Assembly (NCBI GenBank): GCA_025363815.1
Contig: JANYLB010000026.1
Location: 1-64,000 of the forward strand
Reading direction: 5' to 3'
DNA from: Actinomycetes bacterium
GTDB lineage: Bacteria > Actinomycetota > Acidimicrobiia > IMCC26256 > JANYLB01
Length of the DNA: 64,000 nt
Shown: positions 52,982 through 62,940 of the stretch, in pieces
How the letters are laid out: every line of letters starts with the position of its first letter
Numbering within the stretch: position 1 is the first letter of the stretch
Notes under the pieces: model-generated
The model's database searches: none
Seen by the model: only the letters and a program-made list of their open reading frames with translations
Told to the model about the DNA's origin: nothing
Made by a program: the position numbers and the translations under genes

Positions 52982-55900
52982 GACGAGGAGGATGGTACCG
53001 GGGCGCCCGCTTCAGCTGGGATCAGCTCGCCGAGCAGCTCGAGCACCCATGATGCGGCCCCGGCCGGCTCGGCATCGAGCGGGAGGATCAGCTCGTGCTC
53101 CTTGACCACCCCTTTCGGGGCCAGGCGGCGCAGGCGCACCTTCTGTGATTCCTTGAGCACCACCCCCGCGATGCGCACAAGGCCCTTCTGCACGGTCACG
53201 CTCGTCGCACCGATCCGCAGGCATTCCGCACGCAACCGCGCGGCAGCGAGGAGCGCCTCGGCCGCGGGTGGCAGCGGGCCGTAACGGTCGAGCCACTCGC
53301 CGCGGATGTCATCGACGTCGGCGGGTGTTCCCACCGCCGCCAATCGGCGGTACGCCTCGATGCGGACGTCATCTCGGCTCACGTAGTCACGCGGAAGGTG
53401 CGCGTCGGCCGGGAGATCAATCACCACCTCGGCGATGATCTCGGGGCCGGTTCCGGTCAGCTCACCGACGGCTTCGGTCACCATCTCGCAGTACAGGTCG
53501 AAGCCCACGGCCGCGATGTGACCCGACTGGATCTCGCCGAGCATGTTGCCCGCGCCGCGTATCTCGAGGTCACGCATCGCGATCTTGAAACCCGAGCCGA
53601 GGTCGGTGAACTCGCCGATCGTCTTGAGTCGCTCATAGGCCTCTTCCGACAGAATCTTGTCTGGCGGATGCAAAAGGTACGCATACGCCCGTTGGCCACG
53701 CCGGCCGACGCGTCCCCGGAGCTGGTACATCTGCGCGAGCCCGAGAAGGTCGGCGCGGTCGACGACCATCGTGTTCACCGTCGGCATATCGAGGCCGCTC
53801 TCGACGATCGTCGTGCAGACGAGCACGTCATACATCTGATCGGAGAAATCGAGCACGACACGTTCCAGCAACGACTCGTCCATCTGGCCGTGCGCAATCG
53901 CGATCCGCGCCTCGGGGACGAGCTCGCGCACATGCATCGCGGTCATCTCGATGTCCTGGACGCGGTTGTGCACGTAGAAGACCTGGCCCTCGCGCAACAG
54001 CTCACGACGAATCGCTTCGGCGACGGCGCGGTCGTCGTACTCCCCCACGTAGGTGAGAATCGGTTGACGGTCCTCGGGCGGCGTGTTCACGAGCGAAAGG
54101 TCGCGAATCCCGGTGAGGCTCATCTCGAGCGTGCGCGGGATCGGGGTCGCGGTAAGTGTGAGAACGTCGACGTCGGCACGCAGCTGCTTGATCTTCTCCT
54201 TGTGCTTCACTCCGAAACGCTGTTCCTCATCGACGACGAGAAGGCCGAGGTCCTTGAACCGAATGTCGTTCGACAGCAGTCGATGCGTGCCGATGACGAC
54301 GTCGACCTCACCCGACTCGAGTTCGCGCACGACGTGCTTCTGCTCCTTCGCGCTGAGAAAGCGCGACAGCACCTCGACTCTGACCGGGTAGTTGGCGAAG
54401 CGCTCCCGGAACGTCTGGCCGTGCTGGTTCGCGAGCAAGGTCGTGGGCGAGAGGATCGCGACCTGCTTGCCGTCCTGGACAGCCTTGAACGTGGCCCGCA
54501 CCGCAACTTCGGTCTTGCCGTAGCCGACGTCGCCACACACGAGCCGATCCATCGGAACCGACCGCTCCATGTCGGCCTTTACGGCCTCGATCGCGGCGAG
54601 CTGGTCGGGAGTCTCCTCGTAGGGGAAGGCCTCCTCGATCTCGCGCTGCCACGGGGTGTCTTCGGGGAAGGCGTGGCCCGTCGCCGCGAGCCGCTGGCGG
54701 TACAGCACGACGAGCTCGGCTGCTATCTCGCGCACCGCGGCCCGAACGCGCGAGCGCGTCTTCTGCCATTCGCCGCCTCCGAGCCGGCTCAGCGCGGGGC
54801 TGTCACCGCCGGTGTAGCGCCGCACTGAGCCGACCTGATCGGTCGGGATGTAGAGCTTGTCGGCGCTCTTGTACTCCAGGAGCATGTAGTCACGTTCGGC
54901 GCCGCCGAGCGAGCGCGTGACCATGCCGCCGTACCGACCGACTCCGTGCTGGTGGTGCACGACGTAGTCGCCCGGTTTCAGGTCGTCGTAGAAGTCGGCG
55001 CCTTTGCGGGCACCGCGTGCTCGTCGATGCACCCGCCGACGACCGGTGAGATCGGCTTCGGCCACGAGCGCTATTCCGGCTCCGGAGACGATCACTCCGC
55101 GCTCGAGTGGCGCTACAACTATCTCGATCCCGGAGTCAACGCCCGCGTCGGTGAGGACGTCACGCAGCCGATCGGCAGAACCTCGACCTTCGGCAGCCAG
55201 GATCACGCGGGCGCCGTTCGCGCGCAGCGATCGAAGCCGTTGCGCGAGACCGTCGACGTCGCCCACCACCGGGTCGAACGCGCTGGCTACCAGGTGGGGA
55301 GTGTCGGGGTTTTCCGGAGCGTTTACGACCGACACCGTTCGGGCCCTGGTGTGCTCGAGCAGGCGTTCAAAATCGAGTGAAAGGCGGGCTACTTCGTCGT
55401 CGGCGGTCGCACCCCACGTGGGCGCCAACGCCGCCGCCAACGCGGCTTCGTCGTCGCGGAGCTCGCCGGCACGGTCACGCATGCGGCGCGGCTCGACGAG
55501 CAATACCGACGCGGTCGGGGGAAGTAGATCGGGGAGTAGGCGCTCGTCGGGCGTGAGCCACGGCAGCCACGACTCCATACCGTCGAACGTCTGACCCTCA
55601 CCAAGCCGTTCCCACTGCTCGCGGCCCCACGGCGCCGACGCGACGAGCGCGGTGGCGCGGGCCCTGACCTCGGGGGTCGGGAGCAGCTCCCGGCACGGAA
55701 AGACAACCACTTCGGCGACATCACGGGTGGAGCGCTGGTCGGCGACCGAGAAACCCGAGAGTCGCTCGACTTCGTCGCCCCACAGGTCGATGCGCACCGG
55801 GTGATCGTCGGTCGATGGGTAGACGTCGAGAATCGAGCCTCGCACGGCAATCTCGCCGCGCGCCTCCACCTGGTACTCACGGCGGTACCCCGCCGTTACC

Positions 55901-56400
55901 AGTTGTTCGACGAGCAGGTCGCGGTCGACGCGATCCCCGGGCCGGATCACGATCGGCTCGACCTCTTCGACGTGCGGTCCGAGTCGCTGCACCAGCGCGC
56001 GCACCGGCGAGACGATCACCGCCGGAACCGCGTCGCCGCCCGTGCGCAGTCGCCACATCACCCGGAGTCGTCGACCCATCGTCTCGAGTGCAGGCGAGAC
56101 CCGCTCGAACGGCAGGGTCTCCCACGCCGGGAACAACTCAACATCTCCCGGGGGGAGAAACGCGCCGAGATCGTGGGCGATGCGTTCGGCTTCGTTGCCG
56201 GTAGGGACCGCCACCAGCACCGGCCGGCGGGTACCGAGATCGGCTAGCCCAGCGATGAACAGAGCGCGCGCCGCATCGGGCACCGCGATCACAGGAGCCG
56301 AGCCCGTCGCGGCCGCGACAAGAGCCGGCTCCGCGGCTAGCAGCCGGGCCAGATCGGCTAGTGGGGGCGCGGTCCGTTCGGTCATCGGAGGTTCGGTCAT
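52978..56400 (-). CDS. mfd: Transcription-repair coupling factor
   Basis: 1140 residues, full length. N-terminal UvrB-homology module, RNA polymerase-interacting domain at KPGDYVVHHQHGVGRYGGMV, SF2 translocase with Walker A GDVGYGKTEVAVRATFKA, DEEQ box LLVVDEEQRFGVKHKEKI, TATPIPRTLEMSLTGIRDLS, QLRGRVGRRGQRAYAYLL, and C-terminal TRCF domain. Removes stalled RNA polymerase and recruits UvrA. ATG at 56400; an in-frame ATG at 56385 is a close alternative. First gene of the operon with PpiC and mazG. Confidence 0.95.
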   Translation of the reverse strand: MTEPPMTERTAPPLADLARLLAAEPALVAAATGSAPVIAVPDAARALFIAGLADLGTRRPVLVAVPTGNEAERIAHDLGAFLPPGDVELFPAWETLPFERVSPALETMGRRLRVMWRLRTGGDAVPAVIVSPVRALVQRLGPHVEEVEPIVIRPGDRVDRDLLVEQLVTAGYRREYQVEARGEIAVRGSILDVYPSTDDHPVRIDLWGDEVERLSGFSVADQRSTRDVAEVVVFPCRELLPTPEVRARATALVASAPWGREQWERLGEGQTFDGMESWLPWLTPDERLLPDLLPPTASVLLVEPRRMRDRAGELRDDEAALAAALAPTWGATADDEVARLSLDFERLLEHTRARTVSVVNAPENPDTPHLVASAFDPVVGDVDGLAQRLRSLRANGARVILAAEGRGSADRLRDVLTDAGVDSGIEIVVAPLERGVIVSGAGIALVAEADLTGRRRVHRRARGARKGADFYDDLKPGDYVVHHQHGVGRYGGMVTRSLGGAERDYMLLEYKSADKLYIPTDQVGSVRRYTGGDSPALSRLGGGEWQKTRSRVRAAVREIAAELVVLYRQRLAATGHAFPEDTPWQREIEEAFPYEETPDQLAAIEAVKADMERSVPMDRLVCGDVGYGKTEVAVRATFKAVQDGKQVAILSPTTLLANQHGQTFRERFANYPVRVEVLSRFLSAKEQKHVVRELESGEVDVVIGTHRLLSNDIRFKDLGLLVVDEEQRFGVKHKEKIKQLRADVDVLTLTATPIPRTLEMSLTGIRDLSLVNTPPEDRQPILTYVGEYDDRAVAEAIRRELLREGQVFYVHNRVQDIEMTAMHVRELVPEARIAIAHGQMDESLLERVVLDFSDQMYDVLVCTTIVESGLDMPTVNTMVVDRADLLGLAQMYQLRGRVGRRGQRAYAYLLHPPDKILSEEAYERLKTIGEFTDLGSGFKIAMRDLEIRGAGNMLGEIQSGHIAAVGFDLYCEMVTEAVGELTGTGPEIIAEVVIDLPADAHLPRDYVSRDDVRIEAYRRLAAVGTPADVDDIRGEWLDRYGPLPPAAEALLAAARLRAECLRIGATSVTVQKGLVRIAGVVLKESQKVRLRRLAPKGVVKEHELILPLDAEPAGAASWVLELLGELIPAEAGAPVPSSSS

Positions 56401-56593
56401 CGGCCTTCTGTCGGTCTAAGCGCGCGCGTACCCCGGAAGCTGCGCCGCTCCCCGGGTGGCGTCGACGATAGACGATCTCGAACACGCGTTCGCCGGCCAG
56501 GCCCATCACCCGACTCCTCGACCCACGTTGTCCCACAGCTCCTAGAGTCCGCAGGCAATCAGGCGGCGGAGGACGGGGACAGGGGGACCACGG

Positions 56594-58045
56594 ATGGAAT
56601 GGTCACGGCGCGATTTCTTGCGACGCACCGGCTACGCGTCGGCGGTTGTGGGCGCGGCAGCGGCAGCAGCAGCGGCGCCGGGAACACCCGGGTTCGCGGC
56701 CATGGTCGGCGACGCGCCGTCGAGCTCGCGACCCTGGTGGCTGCGGGGCAACTTCGCGCCGGTGAAGCGCGAGGTCGACGCTCTCGAGCTCGAGGTCATC
56801 GGCGCGATTCCCCGCTCGCTTTCGGGTCTGTTCGTGCGGAACGGCTCGAACCCGGCGCACGGACCTTCAGCACACTGGTTCCTCGGTGACGGGATGATCC
56901 ACGGCGTCCGCCTCGAACGGGGCAAGGCGCGCTGGTACCGGAACCGGTGGGTTCGGACCGAGATGCTCGCGAGCGGCAAAGGAATCCTGAGCGGCGGAGG
57001 TGGTGCGCCCGGGGGCGCCAACAACCAGAGCAACGTCTCGCTCGTGCACCACGGCGGCCGGCTGCTGAGCCTCGGCGAGGTCGGTTTCCCATTCGAGGTC
57101 TCGACCGACGATCTCGCGACGGTAGGCCCGTACGACTTCGGCGGCCGGCTTCGCACCGCTATGACCGCGCATCCGAAGATCGACCCCGCGACGGGGCTAA
57201 TGCATTTCTTCGGTTACGGCTTCACCCCTCCGTATCTCACCTATCACGTGGCCGACTCGAGTGGCGGGCTTGTGACGAGCGAGGAGGTCGCGGTCACGTC
57301 GTCGACGATGATGCACGACTTCGCGATCACAGAGACCGACGTGGTGTTCTGGGAGATGCCCGTGCTCTTCGACATCCAGCGCGCCGTGCGCAACGAGATG
57401 CCCTACACGTGGACTCCTTCCTACGGCGCGCGGCTCGGCGTGATGCCATTAGGAGGACCTGCGAGCGCGATCCGCTGGGTGGAGATCGAGCCGTGTTACG
57501 TGTTCCACGGGATCAACGCGCATCGCGACGGTGCCAAAGTCGTGATCGACGGATGCCGACTGCGGTCGGTCTTCGCCGCGGGTGAGGACATAACCGCCAC
57601 ACCCTCTACGCCCCACCGCTGGACTGTCGACACCTCGGGTGCCGAGCTTCGCGTCTCCGACGAGCCGATCGGCGAGCGGTCCATGGACCTACCGACTGTC
57701 GACCCGCGCCGACGCGGCCGGCAGTATCGCCACGCGTGGTTCGCCGACACCCGTACCCGCAGGGGCACGGTCGACTTCGCCGGAGTGACCGCACGCGACA
57801 TGCGCACGGGTCGCGACGAGGTATGGAACCCGGGGGCCGGCAGACACGCCGGCGAAGGGCTCTTCGTGGCCGATGGGGCACACGAGGGCGACGGGTGGGT
57901 GCTCACCTTCCTCTACGACAGGCGTACCGGCACCAGCGATCTCGTGATCCTCGACGCCTCGGAGGTGCGCAAGGGGCCGGTCGCGCGGATCCGGATGCCA
58001 CAGCGCGTTCCGTTCGGCTTCCACGCCGCCTGGGTACCCGCCTGA
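56594..58045 (+). CDS. Tat-exported carotenoid oxygenase (RPE65-family)
   Basis: 483 residues. Twin-arginine signal WSRRDFLRRTGYASAVVG, then a carotenoid cleavage dioxygenase seven-bladed propeller. Iron-binding His lie in MTAHPKIDPATGLMHFFGYG, MMHDFAITETD, CYVFHGINAHRDG and the C-terminal VPFGFHAAWVP. It cleaves double bonds of carotenoids or stilbenoids with oxygen. An exported member is unusual. GTGG-rich leader; divergent from mfd and convergent with pth. Confidence 0.88.
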   Translation: MEWSRRDFLRRTGYASAVVGAAAAAAAAPGTPGFAAMVGDAPSSSRPWWLRGNFAPVKREVDALELEVIGAIPRSLSGLFVRNGSNPAHGPSAHWFLGDGMIHGVRLERGKARWYRNRWVRTEMLASGKGILSGGGGAPGGANNQSNVSLVHHGGRLLSLGEVGFPFEVSTDDLATVGPYDFGGRLRTAMTAHPKIDPATGLMHFFGYGFTPPYLTYHVADSSGGLVTSEEVAVTSSTMMHDFAITETDVVFWEMPVLFDIQRAVRNEMPYTWTPSYGARLGVMPLGGPASAIRWVEIEPCYVFHGINAHRDGAKVVIDGCRLRSVFAAGEDITATPSTPHRWTVDTSGAELRVSDEPIGERSMDLPTVDPRRRGRQYRHAWFADTRTRRGTVDFAGVTARDMRTGRDEVWNPGAGRHAGEGLFVADGAHEGDGWVLTFLYDRRTGTSDLVILDASEVRKGPVARIRMPQRVPFGFHAAWVPA

Positions 58046-58051
58046 TCTCTC

Positions 58052-58657
58052 CTAGTTGAAGCGGTTCATGGAGGTGTCGACGCCGTCGGCCACGATCGAC
58101 TCGACCGCGTCGGCAGCCAGTTCGACTGTGACGTCGACCTCGGTGCGTTCCCGTTTGGAGAATCGGTTCAGCACGTGGTCGGCACCCTGTTCCTTGCTCT
58201 GGGGCTTGCCGACACCGATTCGCACCCGGGCGAACCGGTCGTCATGGAGGTGTTGCTTGATCGATCGGAGCCCGTTGTGGCCGGCGAGGCCGCCACCGTT
58301 CTTGACCCTCAGCACCGCAACCGAGAGGTCGAGCTCGTCGTGCACGATCACAATCTGGGTCGGCTCTACACCGAAGCGACGGGCGAGCGCCTGCACGGCT
58401 TGGCCGGAGTCGTTCATGAAGGTGAGCGGAACGGCCAGTGCGACGCGCGACGTACCGATTCGTACTTCGTCGACGAGTGCGAGCTCCTTCTTGGCCTTGC
58501 GCAACCGCGCACCGTGACGCCGAGCGAGAACCTCGACGACTTCCGCACCGACGTTGTGGCGTGTCTTCGCGTACTCGTCACCGGGGTTCCCTAGCCCGAC
58601 AACCAGGAAGTCGGCTGGTGTTCCGGTGCGGTCGGCGCGCGCTCCGCGCCGCAGCAC
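58052..58657 (-). CDS. pth: Peptidyl-tRNA hydrolase
   Basis: 201 residues: FLVVGLGNPGDEYAKTRHNV (catalytic His), GAEVVEVLARRHGARLRKAK, PLTFMNDSGQAVQALARRFG, VHDELDLSVAVLRVKNGGGL and AGHNGLRSIKQHLHDDRFAR. Releases tRNA from peptidyl-tRNA. Typical length; downstream partner of rplY (3-bp gap), the usual actinobacterial pair. Confidence 0.93.
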   Translation of the reverse strand: MLRRGARADRTGTPADFLVVGLGNPGDEYAKTRHNVGAEVVEVLARRHGARLRKAKKELALVDEVRIGTSRVALAVPLTFMNDSGQAVQALARRFGVEPTQIVIVHDELDLSVAVLRVKNGGGLAGHNGLRSIKQHLHDDRFARVRIGVGKPQSKEQGADHVLNRFSKRERTEVDVTVELAADAVESIVADGVDTSMNRFN

Positions 58658-58660
58658 CGG

Positions 58661-59326
58661 CTACTCGGAGTCGCTGCCGGCGTCGCCCGACGACTCGCCG
58701 TCGCCCGACCCAGCAGCGCCTTCGGCTCCCTCGGCCCCCTCTTCGCCCTCGGCCGTTTGCTCGACATCGGCAAGACGTGGCGCCACGACCTGCACGACGA
58801 GCTCATCGTCCTCGTGGCGGAAGTCGACGCCTTCGGCGACGAAGACTTCGGCTATGCGGATCTGATCGCCGATCTCGAGCCTCGAGATGTCGACCTCGAC
58901 CACGTTCGGAATATCGGCCGGCTTCGCCTCGATCGTGAGACTGAAGATGAGCTGCTCGACCAGGCCACCGTCACGGCTGCCGGGCGCCTCACCCACGAGG
59001 TGGAGCGGGACCTCGGCGGTCACCGCGACGTCGCGCCGGATCCGCACGAAGTCGACGTGTACGAGATCACCACGGGTCGGGTGACGCTGGATCTGACGCG
59101 CGAGCGTGAGCTGCTCGTCGCCGTCGACCTGGAGGCGGATCAGAGTGTTCGCGCCGCCCTCGCCGGCGAGGAGGTGTGAAAGGTCTCGCTCGGGGACGGT
59201 CACCGAGATCGGGTCGGTGTCGAGGCCGTAGACGACGGCAGGGACCTTTCCGGTGCGGCGGAGTCGCCCGGCGGGGCGGGAACCGCGCTCCGAGCGCGTT
59301 TCAGCGGTGAGCTCTACATCGGCCAT
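58661..59326 (-). CDS. rplY: 50S ribosomal protein L25 (general stress protein Ctc type)
   Basis: 221 residues: L25 domain (about 1-95: MADVELTAETRSERGSRPAG, RLRRTGKVPAVVYGLDTDPI), Ctc C-terminal beta domain (VTAEVPLHLVGEAPGSRDGG, LVEQLIFSLTIEAKPADIPN, ISRLEIGDQIRIAEV) and an acidic Glu/Gly/Ser-rich tail. Binds 5S rRNA. First of the rplY-pth pair; the 34-bp gap to the methyltransferase gene suggests a shared transcript with prs and glmU. Confidence 0.93.
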   Translation of the reverse strand: MADVELTAETRSERGSRPAGRLRRTGKVPAVVYGLDTDPISVTVPERDLSHLLAGEGGANTLIRLQVDGDEQLTLARQIQRHPTRGDLVHVDFVRIRRDVAVTAEVPLHLVGEAPGSRDGGLVEQLIFSLTIEAKPADIPNVVEVDISRLEIGDQIRIAEVFVAEGVDFRHEDDELVVQVVAPRLADVEQTAEGEEGAEGAEGAAGSGDGESSGDAGSDSE

Positions 59327-59360
59327 TTCGCGAGAACGTCCTCAGGAGGGAACAGGAACG

Positions 59361-60155
59361 TCAGATTGTGCCACGCGAGGTGGCTCCAGGCGAACGCAGG
59401 CCCTCTGGCCTCGCTACGACGAGCAGGTCGGCAGCAACCGAGGGGGAGCGGGTCGCGAGCCGATCGAGGGGATGCGCGAGGCGGGGAAGGCCGTGGAACG
59501 GAGCCCCCTTCACCGAAACGATGGCGAAGTCGTGGGCGCCCAGGAACTCCCGTAGCGCACGCCAGGTGAAGAGCCGGAGGTGACCGACGACCTCGTCGCC
59601 GGGCCTGCCGTACACCCCGGAGTAGGCGACCTCGGTGAACGCAGGCTGGAGCCCGACAAGCAGGCCGATCCGGTTGAACCACGCGGCGAGGTTCGGGGTC
59701 GACAACACGAGGACGCCGTCGGGCTGCAGGACGCGATGGATCTCCTCGATGATGCCGTCGGTGTCGACCAGGTGCTCGATCACCTCGTCGAGCATCACCA
59801 CATCGAACGAGCCGCTCCGGAACGGCAACACGACCCCGTCGACGGAAGCGAAGACCGCCTGGATCCCTCGCTCGGAGGCGCCGCGCAACGCCTTCGTCGA
59901 CAGGTCGACGCCAACAACCGATGACGCCCCGAGCGTCGCGGCGACGCGCTCCGACCAGGCCCCGGACGCGCACCCGAGGTCGAGGAAGCGGGGTGACGGG
60001 GGAAGTTGACCCGCGAGGCTACGGAGCTGCTCGAGCTGGAGCTCGTAGCGCGGGAAGGCCCCCGCGTCGCCGTCGGCCGCAGTCTCGTAGAACTTGCGGA
60101 GCGCGCTCCACTTCCGGGCCGGCTTGGTGCTGGGCTGCTCGATCACGACATCCAC
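59361..60155 (-). CDS. SAM-dependent methyltransferase (UbiE/type 11 fold)
   Basis: 264 residues: FYETAADGDAGAFPRYELQL, FLDLGCASGAWSERVAATLG (SAM motif I), VVGVDLSTKALRGASERGIQ, FDVVMLDEVIEHLVDTDGII and RVLQPDGVLVLSTPNLAAW. Class I fold methyltransferase; substrate unknown. GTG at 60155 is preferred to an in-frame start at 60251, which lies inside prs. Sits between prs and rplY on the same strand. Confidence 0.85.
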   Translation of the reverse strand: MDVVIEQPSTKPARKWSALRKFYETAADGDAGAFPRYELQLEQLRSLAGQLPPSPRFLDLGCASGAWSERVAATLGASSVVGVDLSTKALRGASERGIQAVFASVDGVVLPFRSGSFDVVMLDEVIEHLVDTDGIIEEIHRVLQPDGVLVLSTPNLAAWFNRIGLLVGLQPAFTEVAYSGVYGRPGDEVVGHLRLFTWRALREFLGAHDFAIVSVKGAPFHGLPRLAHPLDRLATRSPSVAADLLVVARPEGLRSPGATSRGTI

Positions 60156-60177
60156 CCTAGGTGCGTTGGGTCTCGGG

Positions 60178-61152
60178 CTAGAGGTTGTCGCCGCGGAAGA
60201 GCTCGCTGACCGACTTGTCGCCGAAGACGGCGCCGAGGACCTCGGCCACAATCGGGGCGATCGACAGCACGGTGAGACTGTCGAACCGCTTCTCGTCGGA
60301 GATCGGCAGCGTGTTCGTCACCACGACCTCGCGCACCCTCGCGTTCTTGAGACGGTCGACCGCGGGTCCGGATAGCAGGCCGTGCGTCGCCGCGATGATG
60401 ACTGATTCAGCCCCGCGTTCCATCAGGAGCTCCGCGCCCGCAGTGATCGAACCGGCGGTGTCGATCATGTCGTCTACGAGCACGCAGTGACGCCCCTCGA
60501 TCACACCGACGACATCGTTGGCAACCGCGATGTTGTGTGTGCCCTTGGGCCGACTCTTGTCGACGAACGCGAGCTCTGCCTCGATGTCGAGGCAGTTGGC
60601 GAACCGGCGCGCGAGCTTGCCGCCGCCCGCGTCGGGCGCGACCACCGTCACCTCACCGTCGACCCGGTTCCCCACGTAGTCGGCGAGTAGCGGAACCGCG
60701 GTCAGATGATCGACGGGAAAGTCGAAGAAGCCCTGGATCTGGCCTGTGTGGAGATCAACTGTGACGACGCGATCCGCGCCTGCGACGGTGAGCAGGTCTG
60801 CGAGCAAGCGCGCTGTGATCGGCTCCCGTCCGGCCGCCTTGCGGTCTTGGCGGGCGTAGCCGTAGAACGGGCACACGGCCGTGATGCGCTTGGCCGAGGC
60901 GCGTTTGGCCGCGTCGATCATGATCAGCTGCTCGAAGATGCGGTCGTTGATCGGCTCGCAATGCGTCTGCAAGACGAAGACGTCGGCGCCCCGCATGTTC
61001 TCGTCGTAACGGCAGTAGAGCTCGCCGTTCGCGAAGTTCGACAACGTCACCGACGAGAGCGGTACGCCGAGACTCTCGGAGATCTCCTCAGAGAGCGACC
61101 GGTGGCCGCTTCCCGCGAAGAGCATCAACCGCTTCTTTGGGACCAGCTCCAT
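60178..61152 (-). CDS. prs: Ribose-phosphate pyrophosphokinase
   Basis: 324 residues: LMLFAGSGHRSLSEEISESL, GVPLSSVTLSNFANGELYCR, YDENMRGADVFVLQTHCEPI, VCPFYGYARQDRKAAGREPI, RVVTVDLHTGQIQGFFDFPV and CVLVDDMIDTAGSITAGAEL (PRPP loop). Makes PRPP from ribose 5-phosphate and ATP. Lies 27 bp downstream of glmU, as in many actinobacteria. Confidence 0.95.
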   Translation of the reverse strand: MELVPKKRLMLFAGSGHRSLSEEISESLGVPLSSVTLSNFANGELYCRYDENMRGADVFVLQTHCEPINDRIFEQLIMIDAAKRASAKRITAVCPFYGYARQDRKAAGREPITARLLADLLTVAGADRVVTVDLHTGQIQGFFDFPVDHLTAVPLLADYVGNRVDGEVTVVAPDAGGGKLARRFANCLDIEAELAFVDKSRPKGTHNIAVANDVVGVIEGRHCVLVDDMIDTAGSITAGAELLMERGAESVIIAATHGLLSGPAVDRLKNARVREVVVTNTLPISDEKRFDSLTVLSIAPIVAEVLGAVFGDKSVSELFRGDNL

Positions 61153-61179
61153 ACGGCCATCCTGGCACGCGTCGGGCGG

Positions 61180-62634
61180 TCAGGTCTCGGTACTGTCGGC
61201 TTGCGGAGCTTCAGGCTCTCCGCCCGGCTCTTCGCCGGCTCGACGCTCGGCCCAGCCCTCGTCGATCCGAGCAGGCACGCCCTTGGCCATAGCTCCTGGA
61301 GGCACGTCCCGGGTCACTACCGCGCCGGCGCCCGTGTGGGCATCGTCGCCGACCTCGACAGGGGCGACGAACACCGTGTTCGATGAGATCCGCGCATCGG
61401 CGCCGATCTTCGTGCGGTGCTTGTGCTTGCCGTCGTAATTCGCGGTGATAGACCCCGCGCCGATATTGGCCCGAGGCCCGATCTCGACATCACCCATGTA
61501 CGAAAGGTGGGGCACCTTCGCCGCTTCGCCGATGTCGGCATTCTTCATCTCGACGAAGGTGCCGACGTGCGCGCCCGCGGCCAGCCTGGTCCCAGGGCGC
61601 AACGACACGAAGGGGCCAACAGTGCAATCGTCGCCGATCTCGGTGTCACGCGCGACCGCGTTCTGAATCACGACGCGCTCACCTATGATCGTGTCGACGA
61701 GCCGACAATCAGGCCCGACGACGGAGCCCGCGCCGATGACGGTGCGGCCTTCGAGAATCGTCCCCGGCAGCAGACGAACATCGGGCTCGAGCTCCACCGA
61801 CGCGTCGATGTAGGTGTGCATCGGATCGACCATCCCGACGCCCTCGCGCATCCACCGGTAGTTGATGCGTTCCCGCAGCACTGCTTCGGCCGCGGCAAGC
61901 TGGGCTCGGTCGTTTACGTGCAGCGACGCCGTCGGATCATCGGCTGATACCGCCACTACCGCGTGGCCGGTGTTGCGGAGCACCTCGAGCACATCGGTGA
62001 GGTAGTACTCCCCCTGCGCGTTCTCGGGGCTCAGGCGGCGCAGCGCCGGCGCGAGCAGCCCGCGTCGGAAGCAATAGATAGATGTGTTGACCTCTCCGAT
62101 CAACAGCTCCTCTTCCGACGCGTCGCTTCTCTCGACCACTCGATCGAGGCGCCCCTTCTCGTCACGCACGACCCGACCAAAATCAGCGGTCGTCTCGTCG
62201 AGCTCCGCGGTCAGCACCGTGGCCGCGGCGTCATGTTCGCGATGCACGGTCGCGAGCCTCGCCAGCACCTCAGGTCGAACGAGCGGGGCATCGCCGGGCA
62301 TGACGATGATGTCGCCGTCGGTATCGGGATCGTCGGCAAACGCGGTTAGCGCGACGCTCACGGCGTCGCCGGTGCCGCGTTGCACCCGCTGCTCGACGAA
62401 CTCGATCGGGAGCTCAGTCGCGACCTGCTCACGGAGGGTCTTGGTCACGCGTTCGGCTCCGTGCCCGACCACGACGACGACCCGCTCCAATGGCAACGCG
62501 ACCAGAGCATCGACCACGTGCAGCAACATCGGTCTTCCGCAGAGCGGGTGAAGCACCTTGGGGGTGGTCGATCGCATCCTGGTGCCTTCTCCGGCTGCGA
62601 GCACCACGGCGGTCAACGGCCGATAGCCGGTCAT
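61180..62634 (-). CDS. glmU: Bifunctional GlmU: UDP-GlcNAc pyrophosphorylase/GlcN-1-P acetyltransferase
   Basis: 484 residues. N-terminal nucleotidyltransferase (TAVVLAAGEGTRMRSTTPKV, LHPLCGRPMLLHVVDALVAL, VMPGDAPLVRPEVLARLATV) and C-terminal left-handed beta-helix (DASVELEPDVRLLPGTILEG, VGPFVSLRPGTRLAAGAHVG, NIGAGSITANYDGKHKHRTK). Makes UDP-N-acetylglucosamine for peptidoglycan. ATG at 62634 (MTGYRPLTAVV) is preferred to an upstream in-frame start. Operon with prs. Basic, Glu/Pro-rich tail. Confidence 0.95.
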   Translation of the reverse strand: MTGYRPLTAVVLAAGEGTRMRSTTPKVLHPLCGRPMLLHVVDALVALPLERVVVVVGHGAERVTKTLREQVATELPIEFVEQRVQRGTGDAVSVALTAFADDPDTDGDIIVMPGDAPLVRPEVLARLATVHREHDAAATVLTAELDETTADFGRVVRDEKGRLDRVVERSDASEEELLIGEVNTSIYCFRRGLLAPALRRLSPENAQGEYYLTDVLEVLRNTGHAVVAVSADDPTASLHVNDRAQLAAAEAVLRERINYRWMREGVGMVDPMHTYIDASVELEPDVRLLPGTILEGRTVIGAGSVVGPDCRLVDTIIGERVVIQNAVARDTEIGDDCTVGPFVSLRPGTRLAAGAHVGTFVEMKNADIGEAAKVPHLSYMGDVEIGPRANIGAGSITANYDGKHKHRTKIGADARISSNTVFVAPVEVGDDAHTGAGAVVTRDVPPGAMAKGVPARIDEGWAERRAGEEPGGEPEAPQADSTET

Positions 62635-62724
62635 CGGTCCCCAGTCATCGACGAACCCTCTCTCCCGTGTCCCGTCATCGGCGACCCGCAGCTCGGCGAC
62701 CGAAAGATCGGCGGGTCCCGCCAG

Positions 62725-62795
62725 CTCGGGGGCGAGGTTTCGAACCTCGACTTGGGACTCCAAAGGACCCCGTGCTGCCGTTACACCACCCCCGA
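62725..62795 (-). tRNA. tRNA-Gln(UUG)
   Basis: 71 nt. Acceptor TCGGGGG pairs with CCCCCGA, D arm GTGTAACGGCAGCAC, anticodon arm with loop CTTTGGA (UUG), T arm CGAGG-TTCGAAA-CCTCG, discriminator G. CCA is not encoded. Upstream of and divergent from the bS22-like gene. Confidence 0.92.
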
Positions 62796-62940
62796 TCTAC
62801 CCGATGACGCTACCCCGCTCGCCAACGGGATCGGCAGACCTGGCCAACCGGTGTTCCCGACGGATTCACGACCGGATCCCGCTACCCGATTCCGTAGCGA
62901 TGTGCATTCCTCCGTCTCTCCCGGTAGCGTCACGGCCCTC

